A stretch of 64,000 bases of DNA, taken from the NCBI GenBank assembly GCA_001695595.3, contig MBPM02000046.1, positions 248,001 to 312,000 on the forward strand, in the 5' to 3' direction. The position numbers and the translations under genes were made by a program. The stretch is from Plasmopara viticola (lineage: Eukaryota; Oomycota; Peronosporomycetes; Peronosporales; Peronosporaceae). The notes under the pieces were generated by a model. That model was not told where the DNA came from. It saw only the letters and a program-made list of their open reading frames with translations, and ran no database searches. Below are positions 1 through 11,300 of the stretch, one piece after another (within the stretch, counting starts at the first letter, position 1; each line of letters starts with the position of its first letter).

Positions 1-1030
1 TGTTCCTAAATTTTGACCATTACCAGATATCGCATCACAACTTTACGCACAATACGAAATGTAAATAGCATGGTTTATATCAGATATGCTTTCGCTTTTA
101 ATTTCTCATTCTAATTCAAAATATGCTATCCTTTTTCATGTTATATGCAGCAATTCAACTGCAATCAACATTAAGTTGTGTTTCGGCAAGTTCAAGCGAT
201 GGGACGTCACCTTCCTGGACATCGTCGCGAAATGAGACACTTAATAGATCGGTCTGGTTGGCTGAGACAGAGTCTTGAGTTACAAGGTCAACCTTTTGAC
301 CATATCCTAGAGCCGTTTGATGCGCTCGAGCGGACATGCCTCAACGTTCGTCTATAATTTGCGATCACTCGTCATCGCCATGGTTCTACAAAATGTACCC
401 GTCTCGAAGACTTTATCGGACCAAGATTGGACTCTGTAGCTCCGCTATCTGATATGAGGGGATACACTGTTCCGCCGCTACCAAAAACAAAAATGTTACT
501 TTACAGAAGAATGAAGACAATTTTCACCCATAGGAAGAAGTCCGTGAGTAAATTGTTGCAAACTCGACAGCAGCCAATTCATGAGAAAATTTGAAAGTTA
601 TACTTTGATTCAGATGAAACGGTGATGGATGCAATTACGAGAGCAATACGTGTTTTATCAGCAGCGTGCATTCTCATCAGATCTATTAGAATACAGATTA
701 AGTATTCGTATTGAAGGTACGCTGTAAGCTGTAATGCCGCATTTTCTGTGAATGATGCACATGTTGTTGGTGCCTATCAATATAAATCAAAGCAGCCCAT
801 CCGCGAGAAAGTTATAAAGGATCACTTTGATGGTGTAAAAGATTTTTAAACAGTGCGGATAGCGGAGGTGTTTCGGTGTTTTAGTTTATAAATATAGAAG
901 CGTATAATGCGGAGAAATATGAACTCGTAAGTTTCTCCAACCAAAAATACTGCTAATGGCTCAGCTTAAAAAGCCGATGTCATCAAGTTTATTGCTGCAT
1001 CATCATTCCCAATAATAATTTGGGTAATAC
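1..1030. other. AT-rich stretch, nothing recognised
   Basis: Only short open frames broken by stops on both strands. No domain, RNA gene or clear repeat was recognised. It is probably decayed repeat DNA, judged by context. Confidence 0.4.
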
Positions 1031-1031
1031 G

Positions 1032-1240
1032 ATGCAAGTCGACATTTGTTACGATGAGGTTGTTCTACGCCCCCAACGAACTGTGCGCATAACTTTGCAA
1101 ATACCTGCTTTTCCTTTAACATCGACAACGTTTCAAGTCATGCCTGTTTACGAAAATAAAAAAGTTACTATCGGCATGATGTGACATCGTGAGCAAAAGC
1201 CAGAATCGACTGAACTACGAGAACGCACGCGTAAAACCAA
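1032..1240 (+). pseudogene. Possible gypsy-type protease remnant
   Basis: From the ATG at 1032 the frame reads about 56 residues to a TGA and stays similar in character afterwards. The end of the segment (FQVMPVYENKK, then a GMM and REQKP-like run) resembles the C-terminal part of Ty3/gypsy retropepsins, where a 'V.P....ILGM.WL...NP' pattern is usual. The active-site DSG/DTG itself is not visible. An in-frame stop makes it a remnant at best. This is a weak call from pattern memory. Confidence 0.3.
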
Positions 1241-3160
1241 ACGCTAGTTAGCCCGGGCACTTCTAAAAGTCGGGTGACTGAGCACATCCTTATACTCAAT
1301 CACAAACCGCAGTTTAATTCCAGCTTCTTAAAGCTTATGAATTCAATTCGTTCTTAAAACTGTTTCGATTGAACGTCATGTAAACGAGGGCTGATAAGCG
1401 CGGTACATGTTTCGTTTCATGTTGTACACATCAACTCCCAGCCCGATTTCACACTAGCCATGCCCTAAACCTCAAGGTCAATCGCGACAAATGAGGGCCT
1501 TAAGCTATCAGGTGCCTAGGATGTCAGATCCCGTCTTTCCTCCGAGTTGCCAATCCCGTCATCGTCTCAACGAGAGGTACTACATGACGTGCCATTGCAC
1601 TATCACTATGGAGGCTATTCCTAAAAGCGCAGCGACTGATTCAATCACTGCAAGACTTATTACATTGCATTACGGCGTCGATTTCTCTATTGTTACTTGT
1701 CCGAGAGGACGCAGGATGTCAAATACAAACTTAAAAGGGCAATTTTGGCTTTTTCAACTGCGTTTTACTTGTCAAGGCGTTGGACTTTAAGGGCATCATT
1801 AGTCTTAGGTCAACGATTTAACACAGCTCTGCATCTTGTACCTACGGGGCTAGCTCGAGCTCCCCGATTGAGGCGGAAGCCTGGACTCGGACTCGGCGTT
1901 CCGATGCACCCTCGTGACGCAAAGATCGTCACCTTTACTTTTGTACGACGTCGACGGCGGAGAAATACGTGTGGCTTCAATTTAAAACCAATGCAACTGC
2001 TGATCATGATCTGTCCGGATACATATGGCCTGCAGTGCAGCGGTTTCGTACAACTTTCGACGACTTTTACATGCCAATCATTGTTCCATGCTGCGCTTCG
2101 TTATCCCCTGAAGTAGCTGACTGATTCGCCCCGCACATCCTTGACGTTACTAATTGCTTCTAACTCAAATTCTCTGTCTCTGACCATATTGATTCGTAGC
2201 GAAAGCACATAACCTAGCTTCTCCGTGATTGCTGGCTATTTATATTGCTTTCATTTCCGTCAACGTTGATTGAATTTTCATTAACCTATACATATCCGCC
2301 AGTATCAATTTTTCTATAAGCCCGATCGAGGATTGGAACATTTTTTTTCAGGATATATAGCTATCCGTTATATCCGAATTGTAAAACTTAAATTATCGAA
2401 TCGAAAACTATGTTCAAGCCTCTAATCGGTACGATCAGCAAGACCTCCTTTCAAAGCATTGGTTCTTTTCCTTTTTGCTCCAATATATTGTCATATCTAA
2501 TGAGAAGAATTATCATCCATTTCGTTGCATTTACTTTTCAAAAGCAATATATGCAAGGAATCTTACATCATTGGTGATTATTGAACCAATCCAGTCGTAT
2601 GTCTCACTCCAAAAATCCTTGGGCCTTAAACAACCTTGTTTAATCTAATGTTGTAAGTTTTTGTTTATCTACCGTCGTGATACTTCGTTAGCTGACGTCC
2701 GTTAGCATCAACTGGATTAATGCTTAGGTCTGCAAGAGCAGGAAATATCAAATATCTCAGCAACAGCTTTTTCTGACCTCTTTTGGTCATTAATTCCATC
2801 AAACTATCTAAAGTGTCTTCATCTAACCGTTATTAGATGGAGTGTTGCTAATACCAACATCAACTACTAAAGGCTTTGCCGATACACCAGCATCAATGCT
2901 GAAATGTTTTGGCAAAGGATTTAATGGACCGAGCTTTTATATACTATCTCGACAGACAAGTAAAGGTTTTATTGTATCGGTCAGAAAACTAGGACCCGAC
3001 AGTGGTACTCTAACTCATGTACTACAAGCTCCAAAAATGAGTCTGGATCAGCGCGACGTGGCACCATTATTGGCTGAAAATTTATGTCACACACCTTCAT
3101 GTCCGCTTAAGTACGCCAGAAATTTTTTTCCTCATTCCATTCTGCCGCCTCGAGGTTGAT
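1241..3160. other. No recognised gene; AT-rich
   Basis: The longest plausible frame is 2842-3159 on plus (about 105 codons from a non-ATG start), with no recognised domain. Another frame at 1697-2116 has low-complexity basic content and looks like chance. Nothing here supports a functional gene. Confidence 0.35.
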
Positions 3161-4930
3161 GGTGAAGCCTCAATGTTAGATCGTTGATGTGGGAAGCAGC
3201 GCGTCCGAGGTAAAGATCGACGATATCTAGTCGATCTGGGCGTTGCAGTACGCGATTAAGGCGAAAAAGCCAAACGACTTCAATAACATCACACTCTTCC
3301 AGTGTATAAATAGGTTTTTCCGTACATTTCTAGTCCTTTTCGTCTCACCACTAATCCTAAAATCCTTTCGTTTTCGGGATACTACTAATGAGCTTGTGTT
3401 TGGCTTGGGTGTGAGTTGCGGAGCAATCCTATCCGAGTGTCGTAAGTTTTACAATTTGCAGCTATTACATGTCGTAAATTGTGAGAGCACCTTGCACCAA
3501 GAGGCGTGCAGGAATTCACACGATCTTTTGGTGGACGACCGCTTCCTATTTGCAGTCTTAAAAGAATAGACGTGTGCTATAGATTGCAGTCTAAATACTT
3601 TTCTGATTGGTACAATTGCCATTTTATTCAAGTCCTACTTATGATTCTGCACATTTACTTCCGTCAACTGCATCGCTTGATATGCAAACCCGCAGGTTCA
3701 CCGCTCTTTTAAAGCAAAAAACTAGATTGTTTTTTATCACAATCCGTATCATACCTTTACCTGTATACGAACACAAGAGAGAAGATTTTTCTTATGTTTT
3801 ACGAAATTTAAAATGTTTATCATCGTTTGATGCCACCATTGAATTTTGTTCGCTTTCGTTTTCGTCGCCGTAGTCGTCTTTGGCTTCAGCTCCCGATTTA
3901 TTATGGGCTCACACGCCTTCTTATACAGCCATTGCAAGAATTTTTTGTTTAGAAAATCTGTTTTTTCAGGTATATCAGCTTGAATTAGGACGTTGCACAA
4001 AGCTAAGTACTTGATTGAATGTTAGAAATAATTCATAAAACAATGATGACGTCTATGCAGACCAGGCAAAACGAGGTATAACGAATGAGAGATAATGTCT
4101 TCGATATAACGAATATAGTCGCTTGTCATATTATAGAAGAAATTATGAATAAAAGACACTACATAAATAAGCCAGAATTTTCACCAGCATTCGTTTGCGC
4201 CCTTAAATCTCCTACGACAGAAGGAAAACAACAGTTACTTTCATAAAATTTGTAAAATTTTAACAGTCTTATCTATGCAAGGTGCTATGCTACCTGGTCA
4301 TTTGTAGTAGTTTTTTCTACGAAAAAGAGATGTCAACGTTACTTTCTATGAAGTCCCAAGATAGAACATACAGCCGCTCTCCATCCGTCATAAGCGCAGT
4401 GAGAGACCTGGTTGACGCATCACGAGTCTCAAGGATTAAAATTTTTTAGAGCACAGGCAGCACAGGCTCATGGTAACGCTGAGTGTGGGGCTCAACCCGG
4501 TACTTTAGTTTTTAAAGCAAACGAAACTAGAGTTCTCGCGCCTGGATCAAAGATGTTTTAACATAGCCACGAAAGCGGATTTAATTTCGGATCATTGGAT
4601 GCGCGTTGCATAAGCAATCTCTGCCTGAAAGACCAACTGAGAATGAAGTTATTACACGTTTGATTATTACCTGTCCCGAGAACTCATGATCTATCAGTTG
4701 AGTGCAACGATTCATTTTGTGAGCTTAAGCTCCACAAGCGCTCGGGCTTCCTTTCCTACGCGCAAGATATGCAAACATGCAAGAGATGCGTTCGGATCTC
4801 CTGCGCACATATATATTCACGATTTTCTAAAGTTGAAGGCTTTTATCACTGGGCCATTAGTTCTCAATCAAGTCAAGGTGGCTGTGTAAGGAAGGTCTAA
4901 GCTTTACCCTTGTCTCATTTACCTGTATAC
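3160..4930 (+). repeat. Dispersed ~1.8 kb repeat, copy A
   Basis: Blocks along this segment recur in the same order, inverted, at 19060-21010, and partly at 49480-51110 (also inverted). Shared landmarks are the Crinkler fragment, a block around 3470-3560 (cgtaaattgtgagagcacct), a block near 4270 (tatctatgcaaggtgctatg), the 4380-4500 block with ttgacgcatc, and the terminal block near 4830-4880. Divergence is substantial, so the copies are old. No intact transposase or polymerase is visible in any copy, so the mobilising machinery is unknown. Confidence 0.65.
3162..3312 (+). pseudogene. Crinkler (CRN) N-terminal fragment, copy A
   Basis: Crinklers are oomycete host-entering effectors whose N-terminus is a ubiquitin-like LFLAK domain. 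The plus frame shows GSSASEVKIDD, a stop, then SIWALQYAIKAKKPNDF. This fits the family pattern 'GSAF.V.V.....V..LK.AIK...P'. The first part is diverged, an in-frame TAG interrupts it, and it ends just before the expected LxLFLAK motif, where the sequence continues into non-coding repeat (ctcttccagtgtataaatag). It is a dead fragment embedded in a dispersed repeat that has an inverted copy at 19060-21010 with the same truncation point. Confidence 0.7.
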
Positions 4931-5054
4931 AGAGCCATGCACTTTACTTATCGCTTCTAAGCGAACTGTTTGTAGCGCTGATCCAGCTCCAGAAGCTTTC
5001 CTCCGGCAACTCACGTGCTCGGTTTCACCGTATATCGGAGTATGATATCTACCC

Positions 5055-5404
5055 GAGCACTTCGAGTGTGCACCGGATTTGGCTTTAATGGATGAGACAG
5101 CACTTTCGCTTGTTAAAAATGATTCAATCAATGTTATAGGTTGCGCATTCCTACAAGCAGCAGCTTGAAGTAACCGATCAGACCATAAAAACTTTCACAG
5201 CATTTAAAAGGCATATTAGTGGTCGAGCGCTTCAAGCGTGCACCTGCTTTGGCTTCGACGGATGAAACAGTCGTCTAATTTTGCTAGAAATGTACTGGTC
5301 ACTGCTATCGGCTGAGCATTTCTGCAAATTGTGAAGGGCAGCAGCTCAAAGTGGCCAATCAGACCAAAGAAAATTCCACATTATTTCTAAGACATATTGG
5401 TGAT
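5055..5404. repeat. Two-copy imperfect tandem repeat, period about 170 bp
   Basis: The block starting gagcacttcgagtgtgcacc (5055) recurs as gagcgcttcaagcgtgcacc (5225). The similarity continues through 'ttggctt..a.ggatga.acag' and 'catatt.gtg.tc'. Similarity is roughly 70 percent by eye. Confidence 0.65.
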
Positions 5405-5405
5405 C

Positions 5406-6105
5406 TTACTTGAACGAGAAAAAAGCTAAGTATTAGATTGGGTGAAAATTGAAAACATTTATCATATTTACAATAATTGGTATCGCTACACTCGTGCTCA
5501 GTTTCTTTAAATCAGCGCTCCTTCCATCCCATTCTGCTCGGTAAATTTTAAAAAATTGAAGCAGTCTTACAGCTGGCTTCACAACCCTTCTCTCATCGCT
5601 ACGAAAATTCTTGGATCCTGTCGTGAGCAAGGGGGGGTATCAGTATCTGCCATTGCCAATCGCGATGAGTGATTAAAAGATAGACTTGCTACTACAGTTC
5701 AATTTGAGGTAATAAAAAAAGTTATGAGCTTTAGATCTTCGACATGTGTAGAAAAGTTTAAGTCCATACCTACTTCAAATACCGCGCACCTTTGAAGTTC
5801 AAGCTCACAAATTAGGCGTGAAGTCGTTTCCAAGTTTCACGGATCAGTTTTTTTATCGAGAGCTGCATGAACTTTCCTAAACTGAAAAGAATGGGCGCGA
5901 GCTTCGCTGAACACAAGCTAAGCTGTCGACTCTAATTGATCCACTACAAACCAGCTTGGCGTGCCAAATTCTTATCTGTGACATCAAAACCTAGCCCACA
6001 TATAGCTCACATTTGTGACAGAGTTTTACAGAACCTTGCTTTTAGGGAACACGTATCAGAAGAAAAGCTAGGCAGTGCGTGCACTGAGGCACCACGTGAG
6101 CGGGC
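5406..6105. other. No recognised feature
   Basis: Short frames only. It holds G runs near 5629 and scattered AT-rich sequence, with no homology recognised. Confidence 0.35.
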
Positions 6106-6109
6106 CTCA

Positions 6110-7720
6110 AAATGCCAATGATTGAGTTTGTACTCGACTACGTGGTTCACACAAAGACAGGCTTTACACTCTTCTGCTTATATCAATGCGTTTACACAAC
6201 AAGTGGACTGGTAAAGACAAATGCTTTTGGCGATCGATGTAGGAAAAGCCTTAGAATGTGTATACTTCTAGATCATTGGTTAGAGTCCAACTTCCAACGA
6301 AAGCGCTAATCTGATTTCACAATTTTGCTGAATGTCTTTATCTGAGTAAGGGGCGCGATTGCTTCTGCAGAAAAAAATACATTTTTGAAATGTTTCTTCT
6401 AAAATAAGGTGCCAAAAAATCACCCTTGGTGGATGCATCTGGCGTTAACAACGACCTGCAAGATCGTTATGTTGGACCTCTACGGTCTTAAGTAATATGG
6501 GCCAGCTTCCACCGTTGACACACCCAATTTTATGTGTGTTGTTATAAGTGATGATTTCCACCCTCATAGGACACCTGTGATGCTTTATTCCTTAAGCGCT
6601 GATCTCTTGACAGTAAGGTAAGTGAGGCTACAATTATGACGGCCGGGTGTAACCATTGTCCATATTGGCCATATAGCTGAGAGGCTAAGTAGTGGAACCG
6701 AGGGCTGGTCGATCGTGAAGTTTAGTACGGAGTCAATCAACTTTCGAAACAAATCCGGCACTTCATGCTGAGACGCGCGAAGGCCTAATTGATTGTAAAG
6801 ATCCGATCAAACAAAGTTCAGCTCCTCCTTAAGGGTTTCAAAAGGCCGGTGTCGCCACAACAAAGCCGCGACTTATAGGTCCCGAGCACAAATTTTTGAC
6901 GCGTACATTCGACTGTGCAGATGTTGATAGAGACGGCTTAAAGACGAGGTAAAAGAGAATTTCTATGGCGCTCCCCAATTGGTTATGGTAGCTTCCCGAG
7001 CTCGTAATGAGGCATATGCTCGACCATTTTGTGAATTGTTGCAGTTACCTCGCTGCAACAAAGTCTTAGGAGCCATCGAAGTGGCTCCAGCAAAATTCTT
7101 TAAGCGTGAAACTAGAAGCAGTCGACGATGCGCATATCATCCACGTTGGAGCATAATGAAAATGAATAAGTATTTGTGCTCGGAAATCAAATCTTTGTCT
7201 TGTCATTGCTGTTCCGGGACATCTCTGAGATGATTACTCTTTGCCCCACTATCTATGCAGATTACAACTTTCGATTCAACTATTTGACCATATACCAAAC
7301 AATCCTGATGTTTATCTAGTCTCAGAAATAATTGTGCAAACAATATGATCGCGGTACCGCGGATGTACTCAGCCCTTATTGAAAATTTAAAACAGGGCTC
7401 GGTGCAATTCTAAGAGCATGCGTACAGCCTATGTAAGCGCCTAATTTATAGACAAAGGTTTTTACTCGTAAACGCTACGCAAAGCGTGATTTTCGGAGAG
7501 CCCTCTTGGTGCGCTAAGCAGATGAGCGTACGACTCGGCACCATGGCCTTATCAGGCTTGAAAGAATGCATTCTAAAACATTTTCCTTTTCTCGTTGAGC
7601 TTATTGTCCGAAGAATGAGTAAACCTTTCGTGGGTCGACAATTTGTGTCAGTGACTTACTGTACGCTAGTATCAAAGGCCATCGCAAGCTCGCTTTCGTG
7701 ATCTTTGTCAGTGGGGTCAC
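6110..7720 (+). repeat. Dispersed repeat, copy 1 (pair with 46060-47170)
   Basis: Two long blocks match 46060-47170 in the same orientation: 6110-6610 (for example cgcgattgcttct and tcgttat...acggtc) and 7200-7720 (for example cttggtgcgctaagcagat and tcgacaatttgtgtc). Between them this copy has about 580 bp (roughly 6615-7195) that the other copy lacks, so either an insertion here or a deletion there. The remaining open frames are short and unrecognised. Confidence 0.65.
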
Positions 7721-8542
7721 CGTAGGGATGCCTTAGGTTGATATCTCTGACAATTTCTGGTCCTCAACATTGGTGGCACCGTTTGTGAGAGCATCAGGTC
7801 GCGTCTATACCTTTAGAAATCACTTTGGACTATTCGTCTTGATGAGGGAGCACTTTTGCGCAGCCGATGAGTCTGACGACAAATAAAGCTTTCCCGAGCT
7901 TACGTTTGGCTGGTAAAGCTTTTATTTTAACAACAGTGCTCTTACCTTTAGGCTTCGTTTCCTCCTTAGCGAGCGCAGGTTCAGGCGAGTGTTCGCAAGA
8001 GTGCTCGTACCATCCTTATCTTCTTCGTCGCAAAATAGGGATGTGCTTGTGGACCGCAAGGCAAAGGCAAACGGTAGGCATGCGCTATCGTGACGAAGCC
8101 GGGGGATCCTCCAAAGACTTCTTTCACGACAGCGCATGCATATCAATACAGATCTTAAGGAAGCAGGATGTGACGAGCCGTTGTATAAAGCTAACCTCCT
8201 AGCGTATAGAGCTAATTTACCGTTGGAAAATCCTGTCAATCGATTGAAACATCCTTTCTACGATAAGAGCCTAAATTTATCTAAAAACCGCATCGCCACT
8301 AAATTTTATAAAATTACTCCTTTATGGTGAACTGGCCACCACCCCTTCATTTCTGAATATGATTAGTTGGCTTTCATGGCCTGATCGGTGAATTCTCGGT
8401 CGGACGTCAATTCTCAAATGTAACACCGCCTCATACATGCATCTTTACCCATAAGGGTACATTTCGAGCCTTAAAATCGATAGTACTAGACCTTTCGTAC
8501 GCTCATCTGCTTAGCGCACCAAGAGGCTCTCCAAAAATCACG
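7484..8542. mobile_element. Candidate element with ~49-bp inverted ends
   Basis: The sequence 7484-7533 (core tcttggtgcgctaagcagat) is repeated in inverted orientation at 8494-8542 with about two differences over 49 bases. The two arms enclose about 960 bp. The left arm also occurs in copy 2 of the flanking dispersed repeat (near 46896), where I did not find a convincing right arm. The interior contains frames on both strands around 7870-8240, one with a hydrophobic N-terminus, but none is recognised. It may be a non-autonomous DNA transposon or a local inversion of a repeat piece. Confidence 0.45.
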
Positions 8543-8544
8543 TA

Positions 8545-9105
8545 ATGCGAGCCAGCTGTAGAAAGGAGATCTTAAGAAAGAGATAAAGTCCCTCCCTACC
8601 ATACTTGATTTAATCGCGTATCAAGAATAAGAGGACACTTAAAAAATAAATCAGGCTTTCCCTTTTTATTCTATTGCATGCATCCTTCAAAGGAACATTC
8701 GTTCGCTGAAAGATCGCCCGTGTTCCTCTGTAAAAGGGGCTGTGAACTTCGTGACAGGGTTTGGGAACGACATACTCTTGTAAAAGCGCAGACGTTTTCG
8801 TATCTACTTTGCAACAAGAACACGATCGGTGCGACTGTGGTGGCAGAACACTTAGAAAAGGTCGATTTGCGGATTTCGCTGAGAAATTGCGCTTTTCGTC
8901 TCTGTACCAGCACACGTGTGAAATGTGTCACCTTGAGCCTTTTTTTTTTTTTCTAGCCAAACCCCTATTACATGTTTCCCATTTTTAAGAGCCTTTTCGG
9001 TCAAAAAAGGGATCAATGTGCTTCGTGACTAGTAATCCGTATTCCCTTCTAGTTGGTCGTAGCACAAGTAGCTCATCGATCAAGATACCGGTCTCTCTCA
9101 AAGAT
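8545..9105. other. No recognised gene; poly-T run
   Basis: Holds a T run at about 8940-8953 and short overlapping frames on both strands. No domain recognised. Confidence 0.35.
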
Positions 9106-9110
9106 ACAAG

Positions 9111-9736
9111 TCATTGCAACTCGACTGGATCGAGTCGGCAAGTGCCACTCGATTCTCGAAAAGAACGGCGCGGTTTCGTGGGTAAAAAAGTGCTGAAGAA
9201 GGTGCTGGAAACGTCGTTACCATCAAGCTCGATCGCGCTCACTCGATTGAGCTCGAGGTGCCTCATCTGTCCCGTAGGTTGAAAGTTTACGGTCACGCCG
9301 CTGGAAAACACACCGACTGAGTGGCGTATGATTAGCACGTGGGTAGAGGACGGCCACCTGCAGTAGTGTCGAGATGGAGATAGTCATCTGAAAGTCCGAC
9401 GATCTTGGCACCAACAGCGTCCCAAAGTCCGGTTTTTTGTCTGGTTTTTCCTTGCAATTGCGCAACCACTGGCTTTGCTTTTCTCACCGTGCTGGGTCCT
9501 CCGACAAATCCCTCCTCCGCTCCAGCAGGGAGGAAGGACCAAGCATTTAGACTAATCATCGCTTGCTTGCCGGGAAGCACGGTAACTGTTGCTTGCCAAC
9601 GTAGTTTCGTTCCGTTTCGTGGAATGAACGACTTTGAGATCTGTGCCGTCTTGACTAGGCGAGCGACGGCCCGTGTACCACATTCGACTCGTCGCTCTCT
9701 CGTCTTGATCAAGTGAGGCAAGAGGGACTTGTGCAT
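9111..9736 (-). CDS. Unrecognised 194-residue protein, one short intron
   Basis: I do not recognise the product. Exon 1 (9736-9358) reads 126 codons from an ATG and exon 2 (9316-9111) continues in a second frame. They are joined cleanly by a proposed 41-bp intron (9357-9317) with GTGG at the 5' end, a gtgctaatc branch-like site and CTCAG at the 3' end. The alternative is a frameshift pseudogene. The N-terminus is basic with few acidic residues (HKSLLPHLIKTRERR), which could be a mitochondrial presequence (inference only). The middle is rich in G, A and V without obvious membrane segments. It is transcribed away from the Myb gene at 10176 across a 439-bp GTAC-rich gap. The region is more GC-rich than the repeats around it, which supports coding. 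Confidence 0.5.
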
Positions 9737-10175
9737 GTTGCAGCGGGGACTTTAGGCAGCCGAGCGATTGGTCATCGAGGTACAGATACTCGACTCAGTA
9801 CGTAACAGTGCAGATTGGTACAGTCCAAATTTTGAACCACGTACTGTACCAGAGGTATCCACGGCGGTAAAGTCTGCCATATATACATGTACCCGTACCA
9901 TGGTACGTTTACTGTACGTATAAAAACCGCCAGTCAGAAAACGGCTGATGCTGTGCACCGTACGACTTTGGCTAGGGTAGGGCTGCCAAAGCGAAAGGGG
10001 CACCGCAACCGCGTACCAACCCGATGGCACAAGTCCCCCGGTAGATTTATTCTGCAATTTGCCGCCTCGATCGAAAGCCCCTTTTATCGCTTTTGGGTAG
10101 GTGTTTGTTTGGCTAAGGAAGCAATATCCTTTCCATTTTTGAGACTGGCACAATCGATATCTACCTCCCGGCACC
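9737..10175. promoter_or_regulatory. Divergent intergenic region, GTAC-rich, with 14-bp palindrome
   Basis: This gap separates the minus-strand gene at 9111-9736 from the Myb gene at 10176. Between 9776 and 10017 the tetranucleotide GTAC occurs eleven times, where about one would be expected by chance. They include a perfect palindrome CGTACCATGGTACG at 9894-9907. A TATA-like tataaaa follows at about 9917. The clustering suggests a regulatory element for one or both genes, possibly autoregulation by the Myb factor, which is inference. Confidence 0.5.
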
Positions 10176-11300
10176 ATGTTTGAGTACTCGGAAATGGTAC
10201 ACAACAAGCACCTGGCCAACGCGCCTGGGCCCGCCGTCAACGAACGGTACAACCCAGTGTACCCGTCCCAGCCGTCGCACCTGCCGACGCCACACTATCC
10301 CGTGCGGTTCCAAGAGCTCCCACGCCTCCACGTGCCGCCGTTTGCTCTCACCCAGCAACCGCCGGCGTGGAAGCTGCCGCAAGAGCAGTCGGGCCCGCGC
10401 ATGAGCGTGTCCAATCTCTTGTCCGGCACCTTTCGTCGTGCTCAGACGCCCCTCTTGACGCCGCCGTCTTTACCCGCTCCCACTCCCGTCCCGACCCCCC
10501 GCCGTCTTCCGAGCTTCGTGGACATTCTTGCTCGGACAAATCTCATCCACTTTATGGGTCGATCTAATTCCCCATCAGCAGAGGTACCAATGGAGAAGGC
10601 GAGTGCGATGCACCCGCCAAAGCAACCACTCCTTGCTCCCGTGTACCATCAGCCCCCACTACGAACCACTTGCTACTCGGCGTACGCTCCGCCACACGTC
10701 GACACGTCCATGGACACGTCGTCAATCACAAGTGACGAGGTCCCGAGTCCCATGGGGGGCGCGTCCCCTGTCAGTCAAACGAGTGACTTGAACAAACGAC
10801 GGGAACGGTGGACCGAAGAGGAACACGCTCGGTTCATGGAAGGCTTGAACCGGTACGGTCGCAAATGGAAGAAGATCCAGACGTTTGTCAAGACCAAAAC
10901 GGCGGTACAAGTTCGCACGCATGCGTACGGGTACTTTGCGAAATTACTCCGCAACATGCCCGAAGACGATGCGATTTGGGAACTTGCCGAAGAAATGAGT
11001 TCGTTGCCCGGGGCTGTGTTGAAAGGCCCGGGCAATGGCAAACGGCGGAGCGAACCCAAGACTGACGAAGCAGGCATGGAAGTGCTCCGTCGCTTTGTGT
11101 TTTCCAAAAAGAAAGTGGATGACAAGAAGGGGGGGGTACCAACGAGTGTACCAGAAGACCGCGAGAATGTCGACATGGGCGAGGCGACCCCTTTAACTGG
11201 CAACGCGCACGCGTCGACGGGCTCGTGGAGCTCCACACAACAGTGGAAGGCCGACGACTCGGATGCGCTCTTGGAGATTAAACGCCAGCGCCTGAAGTAG
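10176..11300 (+). CDS. LHY/REVEILLE-like single-Myb (SHAQKYF-class) transcription factor
   Basis: This is a 374-residue, intronless nuclear DNA-binding protein. A single Myb repeat lies at about residues 210-262. It starts [19 protein letters not shown], has the three regularly spaced aromatic core positions, and ends [18 protein letters not shown]. The 'ERW.EEEH.RF.EGL..YGR.W..I......KTAVQ.R.HA' pattern is that of the plant LHY/CCA1/RVE and oomycete SHAQKYF-class Myb proteins. The signature SHAQK(Y/F)F is altered here to THAYGYF. The N-terminal 200 residues are rich in Pro, Ser and His, with a short SVSNLLS motif near residue 77. The C-terminal part carries basic KKK patches. The start is the first ATG after a CACC context. 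Its flanks and coding region are enriched in GTAC. Confidence 0.87.
   Translation: MFEYSEMVHNKHLANAPGPAVNERYNPVYPSQPSHLPTPHYPVRFQELPRLHVPPFALTQQPPAWKLPQEQSGPRMSVSNLLSGTFRRAQTPLLTPPSLPAPTPVPTPRRLPSFVDILARTNLIHFMGRSNSPSAEVPMEKASAMHPPKQPLLAPVYHQPPLRTTCYSAYAPPHVDTSMDTSSITSDEVPSPMGGASPVSQTSDLNKRRERWTEEEHARFMEGLNRYGRKWKKIQTFVKTKTAVQVRTHAYGYFAKLLRNMPEDDAIWELAEEMSSLPGAVLKGPGNGKRRSEPKTDEAGMEVLRRFVFSKKKVDDKKGGVPTSVPEDRENVDMGEATPLTGNAHASTGSWSSTQQWKADDSDALLEIKRQRLK

Noticed and set aside
7867..8202. Frame with a hydrophobic, signal-like N-terminus (LAGKAFILTTVLLPLGF)
   Set aside because: No downstream effector motif is seen. The minus strand is equally open, and it lies inside the inverted-end element, so it is most likely chance.
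9752..10252. 166-codon minus frame overlapping the Myb start
   Set aside because: It overlaps the Myb coding region and the divergent promoter, has no domain, and its composition follows the GTAC-rich sequence.
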